From the NCBI GenBank assembly GCA_021613535.1, contig CP075495.1, forward strand, positions 930,001 to 994,000: DNA of 64,000 nucleotides, in the 5' to 3' direction. Source of the stretch: Adineta vaga (Eukaryota > Rotifera). A model generated the notes under the pieces. The model searched no databases and was not told the origin of the DNA. It saw only the letters and a program-made list of their open reading frames with translations. The position numbers and the translations under genes were made by a program. Of the stretch, positions 22,077 to 31,742 are shown in pieces. How positions within the stretch are numbered: position 1 is the first letter of the stretch; each line of letters starts with the position of its first letter.

Positions 22077-23372
22077 ATGGCAAAAGGATCATCTGATTCT
22101 GAAAATAAAAATGTTGATCCATTGAAAAATTTTCTTGCTGGTGGTGTTGGAGGTGCTTGTCTAGTTGTTATTGGACATCCACCCGATACAATTAAAGTTC
22201 AGTTACAAACAATGCCTGAACCAAAAAAAGGAGAGAAACCAATGTATAATGGAGCAATTGATTGTGTAAAGAAGACCGTGAGAAAAGAGGTTTGTTTGCT
22301 TTTTTTGTCTGTTTTAGATTATTTGATTGATTTTTTCTTGTAAATAGGGGTTTTTATCACTTTATCGAGGTGTTGGTTCGATGTTTGTCGGAGTTACTCC
22401 AACATCAGCTTTATCGTTTTTTGGAAATAGTATTGGCAAAAAAATGCAAACACCATCAAGAAGTGATGGAGATTATAGGTGAATGAAGATTGTGCCTTGT
22501 TCAATGGATTTTATTGATTTTATTATTCAGTTTACCGCAATTATTTTTAGCTGGATCCATTGCTGGTATTACAAATACAATTGTATTGACTCCTGTTGAA
22601 AGAGTCAAATGTTTATTACAAGTAAATATTGATTTTGATCATATTATCAAATGAATTTTTTCCTTACTAAGGCTCAAGAAACAGCAAAAATAAATAAGAA
22701 TGTTTCAGCAACAGAATATAAAGGATCATTTGATTGTGCAAAACAATTGTATCAAAAGGGTGGAATACAAAGTTTGTATCGAGGAGCAGCGATTACGATT
22801 GGTCGAGGTATGTATTGATTATTTCTATTAAAATCTATGTAATTATTATAGGTATTCCAACGTGGGGAGTTTATTTTTGTACATATGATGGTTTAAAACG
22901 ATCATTAAAATCGAAAGGATATTCGTAAGTAATATATTATTGAAAATAATTCGACTAAAGATTATCTTTTAAGGGAAAAATTGAGTGCATGGAGAACAAT
23001 TTTAGCTGGTGGAACTGCTGGATTATTTAGTTGATTTGTAGCAATGCCTGCAGATGTTTTAAAATCAAGATTACAAAGTGGTATGTCGAGAAGGTTTAAG
23101 GGAGAAAGGAAATTATTTTTTTGTGTTTTTCTATAGCACCATCAGATAAATATCCACATGGTGCACGTGATGTTTTTCGGGAATTACGGAAAAAAGAAGG
23201 ACTTGGTTCACTCTATCGTGGTACAACAGCGATTTTAATACGAGCATTTCCAGCAAATGCGGTAAGATAGTACGAAATGATACTGTATATCGTTTGTTTT
23301 TTATCAATGTGTAATTAGGCATGTTTTCTTGGTTATGAAATAGCAATGGAAGCTTTGAATAAATTATATTAA
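22077..23372 (+). pseudogene. SLC25A20: mitochondrial carnitine/acylcarnitine carrier (SLC25A20-like), in-frame TGA
   Basis: Eight exons: 22077-22289, 22348-22478, 22531-22621, 22672-22807, 22852-22924, 22974-23080, 23137-23261, 23319-23372. All introns are 44-58 bases and all phases are consistent (309 codons). Three SLC25 repeats are visible with the signatures HPPDTIKVQLQ, TPVERVKCLLQ and MPADVLKSRLQ. The diagnostic ALSFFGNSIGKK, VYFCTYDGLK and [15 protein letters not shown] point to the carrier that exchanges acylcarnitine for carnitine across the inner mitochondrial membrane. Codon 235 (23032-23034) is TGA where carriers of this type have Trp (GLFS-stop-FVAMPADV), just before the third signature. 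Everything else is intact, so this is a very recent lesion, a base error, or read through. Called pseudogene provisionally. Confidence 0.85.
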
Positions 23373-23915
23373 TAAAGATTTAACACTTGTCTCACTATTA
23401 ATAATTCACTTATCGATAATCGTGAAACGTTCAAGTCTTCTATTAGAAGATTTTCTCTACGATTAAAAATATGATTAAAATCGATGAAGAAGAGATAATT
23501 GATTTTTGTCTACTGACAAATAAAAGTTTATTATTCGTTTCATGAAAATAATTAATAAAATAAATATATAAATGAATAGCTCTGTTTTCATCATACATGT
23601 AGAACTTGAAAGTTCTATTCAATTGAAATTAGATTTTAAGTTTCAACCGCACTATCCTATTTGAAAGTCCTTCGTAACACTCTCACACACCTTACAATTG
23701 AAACTTAGGTTTCTAATTGAACAGAACTTTCAAGTTCTAAATTTATAATTTATTACGAAGTATAGACACAGAAACAAAAAGAAACGATGATTAAGGACTT
23801 ATACATGTACAATAGATTGTATAAAGAACAACATTCAGACAAACTAGGACAAAAACAAATAGTGTTATATATAATAATAAATCGGTTTGTTGATATGAAA
23901 GTTAAATAATTCAAT
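23373..23915. other. intergenic with a foldback
   Basis: Separates the converging carrier and 7TM receptor genes. The main structure is the inverted repeat at 23600-23739, annotated separately; nothing else is recognised. Confidence 0.55.
23600..23739. repeat. imperfect inverted repeat (foldback)
   Basis: The left arm (about 23600-23646) and right arm (23698-23739) are near reverse complements: a 25-base outer block TAGAACTTGAAAGTTCT..TTCAATT with one mismatch, then a few gapped bases, then AAGTTTCAA. The loop is about 50 bases. Each arm also contains a small palindrome, AGAACTT/AAGTTCT. It may be a foldback-type non-autonomous element or a cruciform/hairpin-forming regulatory sequence. Confidence 0.65.
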
Positions 23916-24857
23916 TCATTGTTGATCAGTTCTTCGAAATGGAGTATTTACTTCTGTTTTCACACGATTTCGTCGTCGTAGTTCTGAATTTGACAATAAA
24001 ACTACAAATGGATAAAATAAATGAATAAAATATGGTAAAATAAACATATAATCAATTTGAAATTGACCAGATATTTTCACAGTCCAAACAAGATTATAAA
24101 TCGATACTGATTTCAATGGTGCCCACATAAAAAAATAAAGACACGCGATTGTCAATAATTGAATGACCATTTTTCGATCTCGTTTCCATCGAAAAATTTC
24201 CATTTGCATTTGTCGTTTTTGAAAAACAAAACGAATAAAAAGAGAACCACTCAGTAGAGGAATTGCAAAAATAGGTGTCCAATTATTTAAAAATGTATCA
24301 ATATTACCAATTGTTATATCCATAAAATAACATGGCATTATGCAAAGAAGTTGTGTGAAATCATAAACAGATTCACATGGATAAAGAAAAATCAAAATAA
24401 AATAAAATAATGCAGGATATAATATACATATTACAATTGGAATATAATGATAAAATATTCGTTGACGTTGTGTTCTTAATGGATTTAAACGAAAGATAAG
24501 CCAATGACGTTCAGTACAAGAAAATGCCATTAAAATTAGATTACTAATATTTATAGTATAATGAATCCATGTCCAAATAGAACAAAAAAGATAAGTTGAT
24601 GGTCGAACAGTTGCTGTATAGAAGAATGCTTCACTTGCAGATACAGGAATTGTAATGAAGAGAAAACTACTACAAAGAAGAACAATAACAACATGATGAT
24701 GAATCGATTGACGAAGTCTAGGTCGTGTTGCATATTGAATGAAAAGATATAATGAACAGATTATGGATGGAATTTGTAAAATTAGAAAAAGTGAAAATCG
24801 AATTTTATTTGTAATTGTTGTCGAAGAATTCGTAGAATTTGATAGGTTTGATGACAT
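23916..24857 (-). CDS. divergent 7TM receptor (class A GPCR-like)
   Basis: Intact single-exon gene, 313 residues. The N-terminus is rich in N-glycosylation sites (NLSNSTNSS). Seven hydrophobic segments are visible. The DRY position after TM3 reads CTERHWL, so the acidic-Arg pair is kept as ER-H. TM6 has FFMWAPLKS and TM7 ends HLFYPFVVLLSNSELRRRNR instead of NPxxY. This branch differs from the receptors at 9.6, 34.8 and 36.5 kb. Bdelloid genomes carry large, fast-evolving receptor sets of this kind, perhaps chemosensory; the ligand is unknown. Confidence 0.78.
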   Translation of the reverse strand: MSSNLSNSTNSSTTITNKIRFSLFLILQIPSIICSLYLFIQYATRPRLRQSIHHHVVIVLLCSSFLFITIPVSASEAFFYTATVRPSTYLFCSIWTWIHYTINISNLILMAFSCTERHWLIFRLNPLRTQRQRIFYHYIPIVICILYPALFYFILIFLYPCESVYDFTQLLCIMPCYFMDITIGNIDTFLNNWTPIFAIPLLSGSLFIRFVFQKRQMQMEIFRWKRDRKMVIQLLTIACLYFFMWAPLKSVSIYNLVWTVKISGQFQIDYMFILPYFIHLFYPFVVLLSNSELRRRNRVKTEVNTPFRRTDQQ

Positions 24858-25685
24858 AATTTTAATAATTGAAATGAAAAAGTTTACTGTTTTTATCTAA
24901 GGACATATATTTATTTAAAAAAAAATGTCATTAGATCAAAAAGTAGAAATTCATTTTTAACTTAGATTATTTCTATAAAAAGATTATTGTATACTGTTTG
25001 ATCAATCAAGCTTTATTTTTTAATAGGATTTTAGATGTAATGTCTGAATATATCATATCATATAGAAATGCACAACATTATAATAATGATGTGTCTATAA
25101 AACCAACATTTATATTTTTATCTCATTTAAACATGATTTTATTCAGTGCGTAATTGAATAATTATTTATATTCAACATTCAATTATCAATTCAAAAAATA
25201 AGTTTCTTTCATCTGGTAAAAATAAAGAAAAATAAGTGGATAGTACCTAACTTTACTTTCAATTATTAAATTTGTTTATTCATTATATCTATTTATATAA
25301 CGAGGCACGTATAATCAAGTGGTTTCTCATTATTTTCTACATCATTAACCTATAATCTGACATAAAGAAGTCATTTTTCTAAAAAAAAACAATTTCTCAT
25401 GAAACTCTCTTGAACATTCGAGTTAAACTTGAATTCAATTGACACATAAACTTTCAATGACTACATGTATGGTTATTTGCTATCGCTAATTAACGAAATA
25501 ATTATTCATAGAGATAAAATTTAATCTCTATCATAATCATAATTCGACAATACAATAAATAATAAGAGAAATGAACATTAAAGAGAAAATGTGAATGTGA
25601 ATAGAATTACGTTAATCATTCGACTATCGTAACTGTTGAAAATATTCTGTCATTATTTATATGAAATAAAATGTTATATAAGTCA
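24858..25685. other. intergenic, no gene seen
   Basis: AT-rich, with several short palindromic AT patches. Nothing recognised. Confidence 0.55.
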
Positions 25686-27627
25686 TTATAGGAGATAAGG
25701 AATGTTCATTGAATGCCAATGTTTTTCTGAAAACCATCTAGAAGAATTTTTCCATTCGAAATATATTGTTTCTTCATTTATACGTTTTATTATAAAATCA
25801 TCATAATTTCTTTTTGAATTTAGAATTTGTTCTAATTTAAACATTAATTCATCAGTTACTTTGTTAATATAAATTAATAATGAATATAAATTCGAAATAT
25901 ATCTAACAGATTTGATAATGTGTTGTAACAATAATTCTGGATTAATATCATTTTTACAATCCATCTCAAAATATTGTATTTGAGGAAAAAGATCAAGAAG
26001 AAAAAAAACAGATTCAATATTTTTCATTCCTATAATACATACTTTAATAATTTTGTTATTATTCTTTATTAAACGAACAAGTTCTGAACTTTCATTTGAT
26101 AAGTTATTTAATCGTTTAAATAATCGACAAGATATTTTTAATGAATCTAATTCAGGAAATAAACGTAATAATTCAATAAATGTATCAACAAATATTTCTC
26201 CAAAAGAAACTTTTAAATCAGTAATTTGTGTCAAAGTAAAACTTGATTTTATACGATCAATAAACAATTGATTTCTATTAGTACAATCATCATTATTATA
26301 TTCAGTTTCACATTGATTACCAATAAGAACAAGTCTAATAGGATGAATTATTTCTTGTTCAAAATAAATAACACAAGGTATTGATTTCCATTCTTTCGAT
26401 TGATTAATTGATACATTACTTTTCAATTGTTTATACAATTCATACCATCTTTTACTAAATAAAAATAAAATTCTTTATACATATTTAATATTCTCAATTA
26501 ATATACTTTGATTTAACTGTTTGAATGAAATATTTCAAAGTTATATAATCATAGAATGGTACATATGTAATTTCAAATTCAAATAACCATTGTCGATTGA
26601 TCCAAAATTGTGAACTGAATTGATTTATTAATCTATGACCTTCTTTTGGTTGAAATGAATCTGAAATACTTTCTTGATATTGAAAATTGAATTTCTTTAG
26701 ATTAGGTATATTCTTTGAAATGAATTTTTCCCATTGATTACCATTAAGATATGTATCATCATCTGATACATTCAAACGTATCGATTCTAATTTTGTTGAC
26801 ATATTTATAATTAATTTTTGAAAATCATCAAATATGAAATTACATCGATCAAGTGAAATATATTTTAAATCAGGAAGTTTTACTATTACAGGATCTTCCA
26901 TTACATCATACGATTTCTTCAAATTTAAATTATTGAAATAACGAAGATGTGGTGTATATGAAAGCATTGCATTTAATATAGTTAGAGAATGAAAATGATG
27001 TATAATCAAATGTTCAATATTACTAAATTCTTGATTAAATGCATATGACAATGAACTGTCTGTATCCATTCTTTCGGATGAAATTGAATAATATTTTAAA
27101 ATAGGTAGACGAACAACGAATCTATATACATCAATAGGATCTGATAATCTATTAGTAAGATTAACTTTCAATGAGAATAGACGTGGTAACGTTATTAGAT
27201 TAATAAGAAGTGGTATAAGACTATTGGAATCAATACTATTGAAAATCAGAGATTCAAGACGATAAAATGATGAATCAATAGTACTAAAATCAAATGATAG
27301 GTTAATGTTTGATTTGTTGAATAAATGCAATGAAATAATTCGATGTTTGTTTGGAATAATAATATGTTGATAATAGTTCTGAATGATTGATTTGTCATCT
27401 TTCAAAGAAAGATTAATTTTAAATAATAAACATGAATTAATAAGATTTCGAAAACGAGAATTTAATCTTGAAAATGCTTCATATACATCACAACTTTCGA
27501 GATAATCAAAAATTTCAAGAAAAATTTCATTTGATAGATTTTCAATATAATTGATCGAGTCGCTATAATATATAAAATTTAAAAAATATATATATATTAT
27601 ATATATACTATAATAAATTCTTTTCAT
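25686..27627 (-). CDS. F-box protein with degenerate leucine-rich C-terminus
   Basis: Two reverse-strand open segments join cleanly: exon 27627-26507 ends in phase 2 at GTATAT, and exon 26454-25686 begins after TTTTATTTAG. The join reads VKSNKRWYELYKQL and gives about 629 residues. The F-box is near residues 28-75 (NYIENLSNEIFLEIFDYL, then VYEAFSRLNSRFRNLI). Such proteins bring substrates to SCF ubiquitin ligases through Skp1. The rest has irregular leucine-rich stretches (LPDLKYISLDRC, FPELDSLKISCR) and the FWINRQWLFEFEI block common in this bdelloid family. The first 22 residues (Ile/Tyr-rich) come from a TA repeat and are probably not translated. A 5' exon may exist near 27.7 kb, but its phase did not fit. 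Confidence 0.78.
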
Positions 27628-28446
27628 TTACTTCTTTCCTTGAAAAACTATAATAAAAATATTCTACAAATGTAATTTAAATATCTATAACTTACATTGA
27701 GATTCTTTCATTTTTTCTTCACTGTTCGACATGATTTACTAAAAGTGTAAATCATAGAATGAAACACGTGAATACGAATAAACGAATAGTGCGCAAATTT
27801 GTTTTTTTTTCGTCACACAAGTCAAATAAAAACAACATGAAACAGTATTTTACTCGGAATATTTTTAATGTTTTATTTCATTTTCTTTTCATCTATTCAA
27901 TGCTTTACGTATGTTGATAACTAGATAAATAAATACATTTTACAGACGACACCTATCATATTTCTATTCTCTCTTTGGATTTCGTGAGATGTATGTGTGT
28001 ATATTTTATTATTTATCAAATAAACAATGAATATTCGTTCAAAATGAAATAACATCAAATCTCTAATACTATATATTACTTTGCTTTTTCATATGTAATG
28101 ATCATTTCTACGCAGATCAATCAATCCGATGTTGGATTCGTACACATAGTTAAATACATTTGTATGTTAAATAAAGAAAAAATACGATTGACTTATAAAT
28201 ATTCTTTTTTATTTTGACAAATAATGTTCATCAAAAAAATTCTCTTTTATCTTTTTTTTACAAGAGCAAACAAGCAATTTATTCTTTATTATAAGACTCT
28301 ATTGTATATAAGAAAGAAAATACTAATATTTCTGTATACTAGATTGACTTTAATTATTTCAATCTGTATATATAGTCAATAGAGATAAAAACATATTTTT
28401 TTATTTCAAGAAAATTTTTCTATTTAAATCCATTCCGTATGTCACA
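27628..28446. other. divergent intergenic region
   Basis: Lies between the reverse-strand F-box gene and the forward secreted Cys-rich gene. A reverse-strand ATG followed by a GTAAGT donor is present at about 27690-27740, but its phase does not match the F-box exon. Otherwise AT-rich, with nothing recognised. Confidence 0.5.
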
Positions 28447-31113
28447 ATGTCAATCGACATTATCATGATGAAATTCTTTATTGCAATGGTTTGTACAGTA
28501 AGTAACACATATGATCTTATTTTCATAGTCTATTATGAAAAATAAATGAAAAGTTTCAAAGAATATTTTATTGTATAGATTATTGTACATGGTGATAATT
28601 GGAATACAAATTCTCAATCAAGTAATACTATGGATAATGTTTCTAATAACCAAGGTAGATTTACAAGTGTTCAATCGTTTTCTAGTTGATGTTTTCGCTA
28701 AAAATAGGGAACCACAAAAATAAAGTAATTCTAAGAGAGTTTCGATCGCTAAGCCTTTGGAGTCGCGTTCTGTGATTTTTAACCATTTTTTTTTCGATAT
28801 TGAGGAAAACAATCAAATAATGGAGTTTTAATCTGCAATGTTCTCCATAGAGAGATTCAACCGGAAAAACTGTTCTTTTGTTGAGATATTTCATTTTCAG
28901 GTAAACTGAAATTTTACGTCTTATGTCTATAGGATAAACGATTATTTTTTAATAATCGAATATCTCAAAAATGAAACACTTTTTCCAGCTGAAATTTTGG
29001 GAATATTCTAATGATCTCTTGTCTTTGGGCAAAAATATCAACTATGAAAAGCGATTAAACAGTTGAGGATCTTTCTTTGTATAAATTATGTTTTTTTGTT
29101 GTTGTAAAGATGATATTTCAAATGAATTGGATAAATTTTATGAAGGTGATACATTATCATTTTTTGATCTATCTGATAATCTAATGAATAATAAAATCGA
29201 AAATGATGTTTGTGAATTACAATTTAATTCAAATATTATGGATTTATTTCAACAAAAATTATTAATTGGACAAATTGATTCGATTAATCAAATAATTAGT
29301 ATTCAAATAACTTTTTATGATGAATATGATAATATTATCATTGATAATAATGGAAATCAAATACAATTTACATTAATTCTTCATGATCTTGGTCATCTGT
29401 TAGATTTTCTTCGACAAGGATTGACATTTTCTTATCTAATATTTCGTTTAAATTTACAACCGAATTGTAATTTCGATCCACGTACTCTTTTCTTTCATTG
29501 TGCTAAATCATCATCATCAATAAGTATAAAACAATTCATCAATTGAATCTTCTTTTATTCTTTTCTTTATTAAATTTAGTATCGACTTGTATTGATGGTT
29601 TGAAAAATCGTCAAGAAACTGGTTTAGATTGTGGTGGTATATGTGCACCTAAACGAAAATGTCTTGTTGGTTCTGGTTGTATTTCATCAAAGGATTGTAA
29701 AAGTGGTGTTTGTATATCAAACATTTGTTTACGTACATATGCAATTAATTAAAAGATAAAAATATATAGGATTTGATCTATTTTAGCGATACAATGTGTT
29801 AATAATAAACAAGATAATGGTGAAAGTGATATGAATTGTGGTGGATCATGTTCATTAGGAATTAAATGTAATATATCTCAAAATTGTAATAATTCATGTG
29901 ATTGTCAAAGTAATGTATGTGTATCAAATGTTTGTTTACGTATGTATTTTATTTATTTAAATTTATTTCTATTTCTATTTTGATCTTAATAGCCATTCAT
30001 TGTAATAGTGGTGTACAAGATTTTGGAGAAACAGGTTCAGATTGTGGTGGACCGTGTTCTATAGGAAGAAAATGTGGTAGTCACAATCAATTAATGTGTC
30101 TACTGATTGTAATAGTGGTTTATGTGAATCGAACAATTGTTTACGTGAGTTTTTCGTTATTTGAATTAGTCGTTTTTGATTTTTTTTCGTCTTATTTTAG
30201 CTGATCATTGTAAAAATGGCACACAAGATTTTGGAGAAACAGATGTGGATTGTGGAGGATCATGTGCACCAAGCAAGAGATGTCCTGTCCTTACGTTCTG
30301 TAATTCTAATGCAGATTGTGCGACAAACATTTGCAATTCTGGAATTTGTGGTTTGTATGATGTATTGTTTCTCTTGATATGATATAGTTTAGTACAAATA
30401 GAATTCCGTATACAAAGGGAATAGAAATAACTAATTTATTTTCTTTTAAATGAGAAGTTTCTTTCTTAAAAACATATATGAGTAATTATATTAATTTTTT
30501 ATTCGTTAAAACGATCTTTCGTACTACTTTAGAGAAGTATCACTTACAATAAAAATACAAAATTTTCGTGAGTGTAAATGTGTTGTTTAGATATTGAATC
30601 TAACATTTATAATCACACTTACACAATTCCTTCAAATACGATGTAAATAATTGTCTATTGATTTTTTTTCTAGATAAGAAGATTTGTAAAAAAGGCTGTA
30701 AGCCAAATAAAGTTTGTCTTGCTGGTTTTTGTGAACCTATAGGAAACTTCAGCATTAGTATGGTTTGGTCAAAACGAGAGGATGGTGATCTTTATGTTCA
30801 AACTCCAACAGGAAAGGTAATTAATTGTTCCAATACTAACGCAGAAAACAAAAGTGACTGGGGAAAATTTCATAAAGACAGCGATAACTTCGGCCCAGAG
30901 ACTATTTTTTGGGGAAAAAAGCTTCCACTCAATGGCACTTATCATATTTGTTATGAAGGAGATGGTAAGAAGAACATCACAGTTACAGCTATTATACGTA
31001 CAACAAACAGACCATTACAGAAAATAACAAAAACATTAAGAAACCCATCTACCAGTATAACCACTTGCAATTCTTCAACAAATGGATATATCGGTTCAGT
31101 ACAATATCCATAA
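28447..31113 (+). CDS. secreted Cys-rich repeat protein with DUF2135-like C-terminal domain; one frameshift
   Basis: Eight exons: 28447-28497, 28579-28654, 29110-29523, 29580-29732, 29787-29939, 29993-30144, 30201-30350, 30674-31113 (about 529 residues). Exon 1 encodes a signal peptide (MMKFFIAMVCT). Residues about 43-180 form an Asp/Asn-rich domain I do not recognise. Exons 4-7 each encode one repeat of the form C-x-N-G-x-Q-D-x-G-E-T-x-x-D-CGG-x-C, then paired Cys; all are bounded by phase-1 introns. The C-terminal domain (SISMVWSKREDGDLYVQTPTG, then a WG-x-L-P-x-NGTYHICYE strand) resembles secreted DUF2135/YfaP-like beta domains. Repeat 3 (exon 6) is 152 bases instead of 153: one base is missing at about 30091 in what should be a Cys codon (see findings). 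Probably extracellular; function unknown. Confidence 0.75.
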
Positions 31114-31742
31114 ATACATTTATGAAATATTTAATAAACATCGTAACAAAGAAAAATTCATTTTTGTAGTTTAAAGAATTGTTAATATCTTTTTCTGAAT
31201 ATAATAAAATATGATTCGGAATGTATTAGTAGTGTGTTAACTTGAAACTTGAATTGAAATTATTGAAAAATGAACAAATGAAATGTAATTATCTCATAGG
31301 CTGTAATTTTTTCCTCGAAAAATCGTGATTACATTGATGACAAGAAATAGGAGTATAAACCTTTATAAATCAAGCGAAACGAAATATATATATATTCAAA
31401 AAGGAAGGACAATTGACGTGATCATTTTTGTACAATTTAGTATACTTTTTCTTCTCTTTTCTTTTATGTATTTGAACTCTTCTTATCGAGATTGGTCACA
31501 ATAAGTCTTTTTTATATTATTCTGATCCATTCATATATAGTTGTCTTCTAGTTTAATGTGTTTTTTTTCATATATTACATGCGATGTCCTTATCATTTTC
31601 TCTTTCGAATAAAAATAGTTACTATTGGTGACCGATTGTGCAGTGAAGAGGTCATCATTCACGTTTCTTTTTCTCTTTTCGTTCTGTTTTATACGATTTA
31701 CATTTATTTGATCTTAACAATTGTTCATTCACAATTATCGTC
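31114..31742. other. intergenic / probable promoter of the DDE-like gene
   Basis: AT-rich. An open frame at 31558-31812 is out of frame with the following gene and not protein-like. Confidence 0.5.

Noticed and set aside
23032-23034. TGA read as selenocysteine or a reassigned codon
   Set aside because: Carriers of this family have Trp, not Cys, here, and other genes in the window use TGA as a true stop (for example the GPCR at 9638), so neither selenocysteine nor a variant code fits.
27690-27760. Candidate 5' exon for the F-box gene (ATG, short Glu/Lys peptide, GTAAGT donor)
   Set aside because: Its phase (1) does not match the acceptor before the F-box exon (needs 2), so it was not joined.
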